Shown piece by piece: positions 42,687-52,002 of a stretch of DNA of 64,000 nucleotides (its first letter is position 1; every line of letters begins with the position of its first letter). The translations under genes and the position numbers were made by a program. The DNA lies in NCBI RefSeq assembly GCF_013248975.1, contig NZ_JABRWH010000001.1:4608001-4672000 (forward strand). Direction: 5' to 3'. Origin of the DNA: Neobacillus endophyticus (lineage in GTDB: Bacteria; Bacillota; Bacilli; Bacillales; Cytobacillaceae). The notes under the pieces are model-generated. The model did no database searches, was not told the DNA's origin, and was given only the letters and a program-made list of their open reading frames with translations.

Positions 42687-43471
42687 TTCACTTTTTGCCC
42701 TTTTAGTATTTTGAAACTCTTCGATTGATAATTCTCGATTAAATGATTCCTTAAATCTTTTTCAAATAGTTTGTTATTCTCAACTGTATTCATATAAGAA
42801 TCATAAGCTGCAAACCCATAGTGTGAAGGGATAAAAAGGAGCCATTCTGGATTTAAAACCGAAGTTGCTTCTTTTACTTTTCCTAAAAACAAAAGTACAA
42901 CAGCTTCTTGAACATGAGAATAATAAAAAAATACCACTAACCATATAATGACAAAGAAAGCAGTTAAAATCCTATGTATATAAAGTTGCCCTAGCCCGGG
43001 GATAAACAAAGACCACATAAGGGAAAGAATGGGATTTCGCTTATCTAAGTAGTTAATCTCTAACGAACCTAATGAAAATGAATTAAAACGGTGTTCCTCT
43101 CGCTCGGTTAAAAGATAGATCTTATTCATATCTACTGTTGTCCTGTAACTATCCCAAATACCGAAAAGGTAAACAGGGATATACATAAGAAGCCATCTTG
43201 CATCTAATACCTCTTTCGCCATGTCAATATTCCCCTGAAAGGAATAAACCATGGAAGAATTAACATGTGATTTAACATTAATAACAACTTCCCAAATAAA
43301 TAAGGCATATCCTCTAAGATATTTAGATAATAGCATATGCCCGAATCCTGGAAACGCAGCGGACCACCATGCTATGATATAAGGATTTCTTAAATGCAAT
43401 TGGGTTGTTCCTAAAATACTAACATGGGCTTTATACCGTCTGGCAGTATTATCATTTGTATAGTTGTTCAT
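42683..43471 (-). CDS. membrane protein with two TM2-like Pro-Gly hairpins
   Basis: 262 aa. Two internal repeats, each a membrane hairpin with the TM2-type P-G-x-G motif: WWSAAFPGFGHMLLSKYLRGY and LWSLFIPGLGQLYIHRI, each followed by a helix and a W-L-x(n)-YG--DSY motif (GIWDSYRTTVDMNKIY / AAYDSYMNTVENNKLF). Looks like an internal duplication. Start ATG, coupled to the downstream gene. Function unknown. Confidence 0.65.
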   Translation of the reverse strand: MNNYTNDNTARRYKAHVSILGTTQLHLRNPYIIAWWSAAFPGFGHMLLSKYLRGYALFIWEVVINVKSHVNSSMVYSFQGNIDMAKEVLDARWLLMYIPVYLFGIWDSYRTTVDMNKIYLLTEREEHRFNSFSLGSLEINYLDKRNPILSLMWSLFIPGLGQLYIHRILTAFFVIIWLVVFFYYSHVQEAVVLLFLGKVKEATSVLNPEWLLFIPSHYGFAAYDSYMNTVENNKLFEKDLRNHLIENYQSKSFKILKGQKVK

Positions 43472-43600
43472 CTAATCCACCTTAAGAAACGATTTATAAT
43501 ATATTTCCAATTGTGGGATAAATTTATGCCTGTCCTTATTATGCTAACTTTCCTCGTTTACTTTAAGTGCGATTCAATAAATAGTTATTTCCACAATAAT

Positions 43601-43710
43601 AACCCCATACATAAAGAAAGAGCACAATTCTGTTGAAGAATCGCGCCCGATTGTTGAAGATTGTTATTGAAGTAAAGCAACCCGTTAATTTAAGTATATT
43701 CCTTCACAAA
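43601..43710 (+). repeat. dispersed repeat, near-complete copy
   Basis: CATAAAGAAAGAGCACAATT ... CGCGCCCGATTGTTGAAGAT ... AAGCAACCCGTTAATTTAAG ... TTCCTTCACAAAC. Fills the gap between divergent genes. Confidence 0.85.
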
Positions 43711-43864
43711 CTCATAGTTTATATATTCTAAATCCTCTGGGATGCGTACGTGGGAAGAAAGTCTTCTAGTCACTTCCGAATTGGTTAGTACACTTCATTT
43801 TGTGGTTACTTCATTTAAATTTAGTAAATACTACCTTTAATATTAATAAATAGGAGTATTTACT

Positions 43865-44422
43865 TTGAGATTAGATTACAACAAATCCATACAAAAAATA
43901 AACGAAAATAATAATAAGATAACTGCACTTATACAACAAAGACAAGATATATGGGTTTCCGATGTGGTTTTTACTTGGAGATGGTGGCTTGGTCTTGCAT
44001 TTACAATTATCCCTTGGATATTATGGTGTATTTTCAGAAAGAAAGAAAGCACCGATAGACTTCTCTATGTTGCTTTTTTAGTTATTATCATCTCGGTAGT
44101 TCTTGATGTTTTTGGGGATCAATATGGAATTTGGCATTATAGATACAATGTAGTTCCAATACTTCCAACTTATTTTCCTTGGGATTTTACTTTAATGCCA
44201 ATATCCATCATCTTCCTACTTCAATTCAAACCAAATTGGAGTCCTTGGATTAAGGCATTCATATTCGCATTAGGTTCATCCTATATTGGTGAACCAATAT
44301 TTCATTGGATTGGTGTTTACCAAACTATACACTGGAGATTTACTTATTCAGTACCGATTCAGTTTTGTATTTACCTTTTAATGCATTATATTTATCAAAA
44401 AAATTTTCATTTTCAGAAATAG
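43865..44422 (+). CDS. CBO0543 family membrane protein
   Basis: 185 aa, TTG start after AGGAG. Five or six hydrophobic helices, with the family's D-x-Y-G-x-W-x-Y motif (VFGDQYGIWHYRYNVVPILPTYFPWDF) and YIGEPIF-W. Cytoplasmic membrane; function unknown. The N-terminal helix is amphipathic (SIQKINENNNKITALIQQRQ). Other members are at 52003, 52990 and 59633. Confidence 0.75.
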   Translation: MRLDYNKSIQKINENNNKITALIQQRQDIWVSDVVFTWRWWLGLAFTIIPWILWCIFRKKESTDRLLYVAFLVIIISVVLDVFGDQYGIWHYRYNVVPILPTYFPWDFTLMPISIIFLLQFKPNWSPWIKAFIFALGSSYIGEPIFHWIGVYQTIHWRFTYSVPIQFCIYLLMHYIYQKNFHFQK

Positions 44423-44430
44423 AGGTAGGA

Positions 44431-44480
44431 AACGACCCATTGCTTAGTTGTTATAGGCGATTTCGGGTCGTTTTTTTTAA
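44431..44480 (+). terminator. intrinsic terminator
   Basis: AACGACCC (44431-44438) pairs with GGGTCGTT (44465-44472), followed by T-run; ends the CBO0543 gene. Confidence 0.75.
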
Positions 44481-44510
44481 TTGTTTTTTTGAGCCATTAA
44501 ATCATTATTC

Positions 44511-44531
44511 TTGTTGCAGAATTGCGCCCGA
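44511..44531 (+). repeat. short core fragment of the dispersed repeat
   Basis: TTGTTGCAGAATTGCGCCCG. Confidence 0.5.
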
Positions 44532-44541
44532 TCGTAATATA

Positions 44542-44575
44542 AGTTTAACCAGTTTTTACTGGTTGAACTTTTTTT
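44542..44575 (+). terminator. intrinsic terminator, probable left border of IS110 region
   Basis: AGTTTAACCAGT-TTTT-ACTGGTTGAACT, then TTTTTTAATTGG. Confidence 0.7.
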
Positions 44576-44579
44576 AATT

Positions 44580-44765
44580 GGTTTTATTATAGCGGTAGTC
44601 GGAGTAGAACGTAGCGCCCGTGGGACTCGATCCCGTCCGCAAAACTGTTCACTCCCTACTTGTATAAGCATGTTTCAGGCTGGTTGGGACACAGATCCCG
44701 TTTAACAAGCGAACCTATGATAGTACAAGCAGCTCTAGGGACAACCGACTAATCTTATTTTCTAA
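44580..44765 (+). ncRNA. candidate IS110 bridge RNA region
   Basis: 185 bases of non-coding DNA at the 5' end of an IS110-type transposase. Two similar hairpin loops, GTGGGACTCGATCCCGTCC (44621-44639) and TTGGGACACAGATCCCGTTT (near 44685), fit the paired loops of bridge RNAs known in the left end of IS110-group elements. This is inference from position and symmetry; no sequence match is claimed. Confidence 0.4.
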
Positions 44766-45269
44766 GGAGGAGATGATCATGAATCCAGTAGTAGGTCTGG
44801 ATGTTTCTAAAGGAGAAAGTCAGGTACAAGCATTCTTGGATAAGAGTCAACCTTTTCGTAAAAGTTTTAGTGTAAAGCATACTGTTGAGGGTTTTGAGTA
44901 TCTATTAGGATTCTTAAAAGAGATTGAAAGAGTAGCTGATGGTAAGAAACCTTCGGTTATCTTAGAATCAACAGGGCATTACCACTCTCCTGTTATTCAA
45001 TTTTTGGAGGAACAACAATATGTTTATATTATTGTGAACCCCCTTATCTCTCATCGAGCACGGAGTACAAGTTTAAGAAAAGTAAAAACAGACGCTGTCG
45101 ATGCCTATCATCTATGCGAACTATTCTATAAAGAAGAAGTTGAGCCGTATAAGAAAAGAGGGCTTCAACTTTTAAACCTTCGTAATCTTACCTTATTAGC
45201 CCCAAAATGAACTTGGACAGTAAGAGTAAATTTTATTATACTGCTTAATGTACCAAGGAGGCTGACATC

Positions 45270-46492
45270 ATGAAGCGAATAAAACATTCAAAAGAGTTTA
45301 AATTACAAGTCATTAAGGAAGCCCGAGAAACAGGAAATATTACCCTTGTAGCTCGTCGGTATGAATTGAATCCAAACATGGTTAGTCGATGGATCCGTGA
45401 ATATAAAGATGGAAAATTTGGAGACATGGATGTAGCTGTTTTGCCAGACCTAGATTCCAAAGAATTATCTAAGGAAAATGAAAAACTCAAAATGATTTTG
45501 GGAGAAAAAGACCTTGAAATAGCGATTTTACGGGATTTAATAAAAAAGAAAAACCCTCACTTACTGAAAAACTTGAAGTAGCTGATCAATGGATTAACAA
45601 AGGCTATTCTATTTCAAAGGTGCTCAAAATTATCGGTATTCCTCGTTCCACCTATTATTATCAAAAGAACTACCGGGTGGAAGAGAAAAAAGTGAGTGAG
45701 GGTCGTCCAGCACCTGGTTATTCCTTTAATGAGGAAGGAAAAAAAGTATCGGATGAACAAATCAAAGAATTTCTGTTAGAAGAAATTGCAGGCGATGCTT
45801 ATAACTATGGTTATCGCAAATTAACCAAAGTACTTCAAAGAAAATATAGCCTGACTATTAATAAGAAAAAGGTATATCGCCTATGTAAGGAACTTGGGAT
45901 CTTACGACCACAACGACAAAAGAAAGTCTCTTTTCCACGTAAATTAGCACGAAATCGGATCATTAAAGCTTCTAATCAACTTTGGGAAGCAGATATTAAA
46001 TACGGATATATCGAAGGAGAAGATCGCTTTTTCTTTGTCATGTCCATTATAGATGTCTATGACAGAGGAATCGTTGCCTATCATATGGGATTAAGCTGCA
46101 CCGGAGATGATGTAAAACAGACTCTGCAAAGAGCGTTATTGAAACGCCAACAATATGCTAAAAAGGAAAAACCTGTGATTCGAACAGACAATGGGCCACA
46201 GTTTATTTCGCATACCTTTGAAGAGTTTTGTGAAAATTCGAAAATGGAACATGAAAGAATTCCACCAAGAACCCCAAATATGAATGCCCATATAGAATCT
46301 TTCCATCGCATTTTTGAGGACGATTGCTTGTCCAGATGGCAGTTTGAAACCTATGCAGAAGCATATCAGGAAGTCATGAGATTTATGGTGTACTATAACG
46401 AAAGACGGATTCATTCCAGCCTTTTAGACTTGTCGCCAAAGGAATTCTATCAAAAACAAAACTCGTTGGTAATCAAGGAGGTCCGGGTATAA
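45270..46492 (+). CDS. IS3 transposase OrfAB (programmed -1 frameshift)
   Basis: OrfA (45270-45581, 103 aa) holds a helix-turn-helix (HSKEFKLQVIKEARETGNI ... ARRYELNPNMVSRWIREYK) and a leucine zipper. OrfB continues in the -1 frame (EKLEVADQWINKGYSISKVLKIIG onward; ATG-initiated part from 45620). The slippery run A AAA AAG lies near 45541-45547. DDE residues are D in EADIKYG, D in IRTDNGPQF and E in NAHIESFHR. No stops or gaps, so it should be active. Start ATG with AAGGAGG upstream. Confidence 0.88.
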
Positions 46493-46532
46493 TGGGCTGT
46501 ACTTATTCAAAGCAACAGCTTGATTTGGAGTG

Positions 46533-46640
46533 GTGGGCATGATAGCCTTGGTCGGCGATGCCAATGTTTGAAACAGCTGGCTTCTTGGCAGAAGAATCAT
46601 GCCCACAGAGGCTCCATGTCAAGCAACATGGCCTTTTTGA
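46533..46640 (+). other. non-coding 3' part of IS3 copy 2 with hairpins
   Basis: GTGGGCATGAT (46533-46543) pairs with ATCATGCCCAC (46596-46606); CCATGT-x6-ACATGG (46614-46631) followed by CCTTTTT is a terminator. The first stem encloses a 52-base loop. Unusual length for an IS3 3' end. Confidence 0.5.
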
Positions 46641-47582
46641 AGAATAACGAAAGAAATCTAGTAAATAAAAAACTAAGAAAATAAAAGAATAAGAGAGATA
46701 TTGTCCAAAATTCGGGGGTTAACCCGTTACAAGACAACAAGAGATAATTACGGGTATCTCTACACAAACCAAGGTACAACTTCTAACAGTGCTAGATCAG
46801 GTATTTCCTGAATTTAGAGGTGTCTTTGGTGATTTATATTCAAAAGTATCTTTACAGACTCTTTCCTTATTTCCTACTTCTGAACATGTACTAAATACTA
46901 CCGAATCTGTATTAACCAACAAGATTGCATCGTTATGTACTAGACGTTCTGAAAAGTGGGCAAAAGAAAAAGCACAAAAGCTTATTGAAGCAGCATTACG
47001 AAATCCATTTCAAAATAACTTGTATGAAAGTCATATTTTTAACCTAAAGATGTTAATTACCATCGTTCTTCAATATCAAGAGCATCTATCACAACTAGAA
47101 GCAGAAATAGATACCCTTGCTAAAGAAATTGAAGAATATAAGATTATCCAATCTATTCCTGGTATCGGAGAAAAGATTGCGGCAACAATCATTTCCGAAA
47201 TAGGAGAAATAGATCGGTTTAATCACCCTAAAAAGTTAGTTGCCTTTGCAGGAATAGATCCTAGCGTTTACTCTTCTGGAAGATTTACAGCAACCAAAAA
47301 TCATATAACAAAGAGAGGATCTAGAAGGTTAAGGCAGGCATTATATATGGCTGTATACTGTGGAATTCGAGATGCCCGAAAACAGAAGACGAGTGATACA
47401 ATTATTCCTCGAAATAAAAAATTAAGAGAGTTTTACGATAAAAAACGCGACGAGGGTAAACCCTATAGAGTAGCACTTATCGCTTGTGTTAATAAGCTTT
47501 TACACTTGATTTATGCGCTTTTAAAGAACAAAACCACTTTCCAAGAATTAGCTTAAAAACTATATTTAACATTACAAAGCAA

Positions 47583-47612
47583 AACCTTCCAATTTTGAAG
47601 ATGAGGAAGGTT
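47583..47612 (+). terminator. hairpin after the IS110 transposase
   Basis: AACCTTCC and GGAAGGTT stem; followed by ATTTGGCATA. Confidence 0.5.
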
Positions 47613-47765
47613 ATTTGGCATACCCATTTTTAGTATATCATCTATATTTTAATTTTTTCATTGAAAAATGTTGACAACTATTAGCTGGTTTTGCTGAATA
47701 TCGTTTTATTGTATTTTTGCTACACTCTTATTGTTGAAAAGCCCTCGTTCAACAAAAACCTACTC

Positions 47766-48557
47766 TTAAATCCACTCTTTTCCATGTTCACGAATGAATT
47801 TAATATCTTTTTGATAATGTTCAAGATGCCCTTCATCTATCATCTTTTGAAAAGCAATTTCACCTTCACTGGCTTTTCTTTTAATTGTTTTACATAACCC
47901 TTCTAATCGTAGCAATACCATTTCCAAATAATCGTCTTCAATTCCTTCACCGTAAGATTCAAAAAACAATTTAACTCTTTGTTTTATATGGTTAGCATGC
48001 TGTAATGAATTATAATAAACTTTCTCACCAGTTTCGGAAAGATAAAATCTACTTAAGGGGACGCAAGTATAAAGAGTATAAGATATGTCCCAAAGTCTTG
48101 GACCAGGTCCAGCAACATCAAAATCAATAATGCCTAGTGGTCTTTCATAATTAAAAATAATGTTGTATATTGCAAAATCATTATGGCATAGTACCTCAAA
48201 TCGTTTGGGGGTGTTATCTATCGATTCCCAGCTATCGTCAAATGAAAAATCACTCACAGAATCATGATAAAGACGGAGTATTTTCCCTATTTCTATTAAG
48301 ACATCATCAGACCACATGTATTCTTTTAAAGGATAATTTCCAGCTTCTCCTTCAATAAATGATAATATCTCTCGTCCTTTTTCATCAATACCTAAAAACT
48401 TTGGTGCATAATTGAAACCTTTGTTCTCCAAATGCTTTAATAGCTTATGAATTTTAGGACTATCTGGATTTAATTCTCGTCGTACAGTATCTCCCGAACG
48501 ATACACGTTAGAGACATTTCCTCCTGTTAGCATTTCTTCGTTTTCATGGTTTGACAT
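47766..48557 (-). CDS. aminoglycoside-phosphotransferase-fold kinase (APH family)
   Basis: 263 aa from ATG at 48557 with GGAGGA upstream. Bilobal kinase-like fold; conserved LCHNDFAIYNIIF (catalytic Asp and Asn) and GIIDFDVAGPGPRLWDIS (metal Asp). The N-terminal lobe has TGGNVSNVYRSGDTVRR with the Gly-rich loop. Phosphorylates a small molecule; aminoglycosides, choline or a homoserine-like substrate cannot be told apart. Confidence 0.82.
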   Translation of the reverse strand: MSNHENEEMLTGGNVSNVYRSGDTVRRELNPDSPKIHKLLKHLENKGFNYAPKFLGIDEKGREILSFIEGEAGNYPLKEYMWSDDVLIEIGKILRLYHDSVSDFSFDDSWESIDNTPKRFEVLCHNDFAIYNIIFNYERPLGIIDFDVAGPGPRLWDISYTLYTCVPLSRFYLSETGEKVYYNSLQHANHIKQRVKLFFESYGEGIEDDYLEMVLLRLEGLCKTIKRKASEGEIAFQKMIDEGHLEHYQKDIKFIREHGKEWI

Positions 48558-48797
48558 CAAAATATTCCTCCCGAATATGACTTTCGATAAACCATAATAC
48601 AATAAATCCTGTTTTCAACTTACCCCTTTAATGGCATGACTTTAAATTCAAGATATACTGTCTAATTTCCTTTCTTACCCCAGAATATGGCCCTTATCCA
48701 GTGTTCTCGATCAAAAGATTTATAGGATGCAACTTTTATCTTTGTGCACAATGTTTACACAACAAAAAAGGGCTCTAAAACTAGAACCCATTTTGTT

Positions 48798-49571
48798 TTA
48801 TCTTCTAAATCCACCTTCTGAATGAATAATCTGTCCTGTAATCCAATCTGCTTCATCACTCACTAGAAATTTTATGGCCTTTGCAACATCTTTCGGTAAA
48901 CCTATTCTACCGAAAGGAAACATTGGTTTTAATTCCTTTTTGATGCTCTCTGTCATCCACCCTGTATCAGTTGGTCCTGGATTTATTGCATTTACCGTTA
49001 TTCCCAAAGGGGCAAGCTCAGCTGATAGCGTAATAGTCAAAGCATCAACTGCCCCCTTTGTTGTTGCATATGCTAATTCGGCAGGCATCGGTCCTTGAAA
49101 TTGCCCAGAAGTAATATTGACTATTCTTCCACCAGATTTCTTATCAAACCTTTGAGCGAATTTACTACTTAATAGTGTAGTTGCACGAACATTTACCATG
49201 TAATGTTTATCTAATTCTTCGGCTGTTAAATTAGAAAAATCGTTGTTAGTTGAGTATGCTGCGTTATTAATTAAGATATCAGGATAACCAAGTTGTTCAA
49301 TTACTCTATTTAAAAGCTGATCTGGTGCTTCAAAATGGGTTAAATCCAACTCCATACATGATACCTTAACACCTTTTCTTTTTAATTCTTCCTTTAATTT
49401 CATTGGCTCATTTAAATCAATGCTCCAAGGCATTTTTTTATCATATTCAGTCCAATATGTAAAAAATATATGATATCCTGTTTCAGCTAACTCATTACAA
49501 ATAGCTGCACCTATACCTTTAAGACGGCTTACACCCGTAATAATTGCAATTTTTTCTTTTAATTGGTTCAT
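48798..49571 (-). CDS. short-chain dehydrogenase/reductase (SDR)
   Basis: 257 aa from ATG at 49571 with GGAGGG upstream. Rossmann motif TGVSRLKGIG (TGxxxGxG with an unusual R/L), NNAA, SGQF (catalytic Ser), YATTK (catalytic Tyr and Lys) and NPGPTDTGWM. NAD(P)-dependent reduction of a carbonyl; substrate unknown. The cofactor loop is atypical of antibiotic-type 3-oxoacyl reductases. Confidence 0.88.
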   Translation of the reverse strand: MNQLKEKIAIITGVSRLKGIGAAICNELAETGYHIFFTYWTEYDKKMPWSIDLNEPMKLKEELKRKGVKVSCMELDLTHFEAPDQLLNRVIEQLGYPDILINNAAYSTNNDFSNLTAEELDKHYMVNVRATTLLSSKFAQRFDKKSGGRIVNITSGQFQGPMPAELAYATTKGAVDALTITLSAELAPLGITVNAINPGPTDTGWMTESIKKELKPMFPFGRIGLPKDVAKAIKFLVSDEADWITGQIIHSEGGFRR

Positions 49572-49892
49572 AAATATCCCTCCAAATGAAGGACGCATAA
49601 ATCAGGTCAACAGGAGATATGATTATTCCCATCAAAAAAAGACAGACTCATAAATAGGCATCCATCCTCTAACAAGGGTTTTTGAGCCCAAATGCAATCC
49701 TTGAATGATTATAGATAGTCAAATAAACCCTCTTAAATGAGAGTAAAAACTAGTCTATCCACTTTCTAATCATTACAAGCTCTTCCACATCTCGAATCTT
49801 TATCCCCTTTCAATATCTCCACTCTTATTATTTTAACAAAATAGGTAGAATTTTACAAAAAATACTCTAACTAAATCTCCTTGTTCGACTAA

Positions 49893-49950
49893 ATGGCCCA
49901 ATTCATTAAGAAGAGCGCATTTCTTACTCTAGAAATGCGCCCGATTATGG
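49893..49950 (+). repeat. dispersed repeat, partial copy with its own hairpin
   Basis: GGCCCAATTCATTAAGAAGA; GCGCATTTCT-TACTCT-AGAAATGCGC stem-loop (49914-49939); CCGATTATGGAAG. The rest of 49572-49892 shows no gene. Confidence 0.6.
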
Positions 49951-49963
49951 AAGAACGAAGGTA

Positions 49964-49993
49964 TTAAATTCCAAAACCTTCTTTGGAATTTAA
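49964..49993 (-). terminator. intrinsic terminator of the hydrolase-TetR operon
   Basis: TTAAATTCCAAA pairs perfectly with TTTGGAATTTAA; overlaps the TetR stop. Confidence 0.6.
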
Positions 49994-50583
49994 TTTGTCA
50001 AAATACGCATTAACACATCCACATCTGGTAACCCATACTCTTCATCAATCTCTTCTTGAGTAAGAAGACTGTTGATGATGGTAAAATACCATGACAACAT
50101 TCTTCGGGGTTCGCCTGGCGAAAATTCACCCAATTCCTGCCCTTTTGCGAAGATAGGAATGATTGGAACGATCAGAACATTTGTTGAAACTTCTTCAAAA
50201 ATCTGTGTGACCTTTTCGGGAACATCATCTGCTTTGCGGGCACGTTCCATTAACATAAAGGCATACATATTTTTCTCATCAAGCATGTTTTTCGTTAAGG
50301 CTCTAATTTGTTCAAAAGGAGTTCCCGGTAAATATTCAACATACTCTAGTTCCCTTCTTGCTTCTTCCATCAATTCTTGGACGAGAGTTATGAAAAGTTC
50401 CTCTTTAGAATTGAAATAACGGTATATTAATCCTTCACTAATCCTTGCTTCCTTAGCAATCATGCTTGTTTTTGTTCCTGTATATCCTCTGCGGGCAAAC
50501 ATTTTAAGAGCCGCTTGTTTAATTTGCTCCCTGCGTTCGTCACGGATTTGATCAAGCTGCTGCTGTCTGTTTAATGAAGACAC
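49990..50583 (-). CDS. TetR/AcrR-family regulator
   Basis: 197 aa, GTG start after GGAGG. N-terminal HTH RREQIKQAALKMFARRGYTGTKTSMIAKEARISEGLIYRYFNSKEEL, typical TetR. C-terminal ligand domain unassigned. Last gene of the unit with the hydrolase (66-base gap). A perfect 15-bp palindrome upstream of the hydrolase is the likely operator. Confidence 0.88.
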   Translation of the reverse strand: MSSLNRQQQLDQIRDERREQIKQAALKMFARRGYTGTKTSMIAKEARISEGLIYRYFNSKEELFITLVQELMEEARRELEYVEYLPGTPFEQIRALTKNMLDEKNMYAFMLMERARKADDVPEKVTQIFEEVSTNVLIVPIIPIFAKGQELGEFSPGEPRRMLSWYFTIINSLLTQEEIDEEYGLPDVDVLMRILTN

Positions 50584-50649
50584 CCTTTTAACCTCCGGAT
50601 CTAAAAAATGTCAGATTCATTATATCATTAATCTAGAGAACTTTCGCTT

Positions 50650-51687
50650 TTACAATTCGTTGATAGACATGGATACCAGTGGACGTACCCTCTTGTTCAA
50701 CTCCTCAAGAAACTGATTAGGACGGGCAAAACACGCAAGATGGCCAGCGTTTTTGATGAGAGCAAACTCCTTATGAGGGGCTTCAATCTCATCGTAATAA
50801 GCCCTAGCCAGTTCAGTTGGCGTGATAATATCGTTATCTCCGTGAAAAATAAAAACTGGCAGCTCAAATTTACTGTATTTATTAAAATCAAAGTTTATTA
50901 ATTCATCAAATAGATGCTCAAGGGAATATCTCATACCTTTAAAAATATCCATCATATCACGTATTTTATGTTCCGGAGAAGAGAGCATAGAGGGCAAAAT
51001 TAAGTCGGTAATCATATTGGGGACATCCTTAATAGTTTTAACTAGAAGTCGATTTCTCTTGTCGAAATCTTCACGAATCCATTGGGATCGATTAGAACCC
51101 ATTTTCTCAACCAGCTGAACACCCCTGGTAATGCCTGCCTCACGGAGGGCGTTGACTGATAATGTATACAAAAGATTTTGTGAATCTGGGGCATTCTGAT
51201 CTGTACCGACATAGGCATAAAAAAGATCTGGCCGAAGCTTTGCCATCATGATACCAATTAGACTACCTGCAGAGCTTCCAATAAGAATTACTTTTTGACC
51301 AAGTTTATCACGCAAGTATTCTGCAACCTCTATCCCATCCTGCGCTAGACGGTCGAAAGTGATGGCTCCGCTGCCGTCTTTACCGTTCTTTCCAAAAGTC
51401 TTTCCTGCTCCACGCTGATCCCACTGAACGACAATGAAGTGCTTCTCCCATGAACGCAACAACGGACTAAAGATGGAATAGGTAGAAGCCGGACCGCCAT
51501 GAATCAGTAACAAAACGGGGTTGTTTCGATTCTCGCCACGAATCGTGATCCACTGATCAATACCGCCAATTTTAACGTAACAGCCTTGAACGATGCTGTT
51601 ATCTGTGCTGATTTGAAGTTCTTTGGTATTCTTTCTCTGATTTCTCTTTCGCAGAACGATTCCTTGCAGGATATTAATTTGGCTCAT
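50650..51687 (-). CDS. alpha/beta hydrolase (proline-iminopeptidase-like)
   Basis: 345 aa. Core motifs: LLIHGGPASTYS (oxyanion hole), WDQRGAG, GSSAGS (nucleophile Ser in GxSxG), HGDND (acid Asp) and NAGHLA (catalytic His). HGGP and DQRGAG are typical of the proline iminopeptidase/epoxide hydrolase branch. No signal peptide. Probably regulated by the TetR encoded downstream. Substrate unknown. Confidence 0.85.
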   Translation of the reverse strand: MSQINILQGIVLRKRNQRKNTKELQISTDNSIVQGCYVKIGGIDQWITIRGENRNNPVLLLIHGGPASTYSIFSPLLRSWEKHFIVVQWDQRGAGKTFGKNGKDGSGAITFDRLAQDGIEVAEYLRDKLGQKVILIGSSAGSLIGIMMAKLRPDLFYAYVGTDQNAPDSQNLLYTLSVNALREAGITRGVQLVEKMGSNRSQWIREDFDKRNRLLVKTIKDVPNMITDLILPSMLSSPEHKIRDMMDIFKGMRYSLEHLFDELINFDFNKYSKFELPVFIFHGDNDIITPTELARAYYDEIEAPHKEFALIKNAGHLACFARPNQFLEELNKRVRPLVSMSINEL

Positions 51688-51717
51688 TCGAACATCCCTC
51701 TTCCCTTAATGTTTGAG

Positions 51718-51732
51718 TGAGTAACTTACTCA
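51718..51732 (-). promoter_or_regulatory. TetR-type operator
   Basis: TGAGTAA-C-TTACTCA, perfect palindrome, 31 bases before the hydrolase start. TATAAG lies just outside it on the minus strand, consistent with a -10 box next to the operator. Confidence 0.55.
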
Positions 51733-51873
51733 TCCTTATAGTGAGGTATTTTATGGAAATTGTCAATAAGAAATTTCCATAAATATACAAAAGAAAATTA
51801 CTTTATAGATTTCTCACCCTAGAAAATGAAATAAAATATGTCCTTGCATGGTAGATATCAATAATCCTTATTC

Positions 51874-51995
51874 CATTAAACGGCCCTATACATAAAGAAA
51901 GAGCACAATTCTCTTTAAGAATCGCGCCCGATTGTTGAAGATCATTTATTTTTCTTTATTGAAAATAAGCACCCGATAATTTAAGCAGTTCACCG
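51874..51995 (+). repeat. dispersed repeat, near-complete copy
   Basis: TTAAACGGCCCTATACATAA, AGAGCACAATTCT, AATCGCGCCCGATTGTTGAA, and a tail GCACCCGATAATTTAAGCAG. Confidence 0.85.
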
Positions 51996-52002
51996 CACGT
52001 GC

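Larger units (their letters stand above)
45192..46726 (+). mobile_element. IS3-family insertion sequence, copy 2 (apparently intact)
   Basis: 1535 bp flanked by TTAC at 45188-45191 and 46727-46730 (target duplication). Ends are related: TTAGCCCCAAAATGAACTTG on the left and, inward from the right end, TTAACCCCCGAATTTTGGAC. Contains orfA and orfB with a slippery A6G site, plus about 230 bases of non-coding DNA after orfB with two hairpins. Not a match in sequence to copy 1. Confidence 0.85.
44779..47556 (+). mobile_element. IS110-family element, transposase gene split by an IS3
   Basis: The N-terminal part (44779-45191) has GLDVSKGESQ, ESTGHYH and KTDAVDAYHL, the DEDD/RuvC-like residues. The C-terminal part (46731-47556) has the transposase_20 motif QSIPGIGEKIAATIISEIG and GSRRLRQALYMAV with the catalytic Ser. 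Removing the IS3 copy (45192-46726) and one TTAC duplicate gives one uninterrupted frame of about 414 codons (NLTRQQEIITG at the join). Start ATG 44779 has AAGGAGG upstream. A hairpin AACCTTCC/GGAAGGTT lies at 47583-47612 beyond the end. Confidence 0.88.

Noticed and set aside
44615..44660. tRNA-like T-arm (GTGGGACTCGATCCCGT)
   Set aside because: No acceptor stem, D-arm or anticodon arm can be drawn around it; a better reading is a loop of the IS110 left end.
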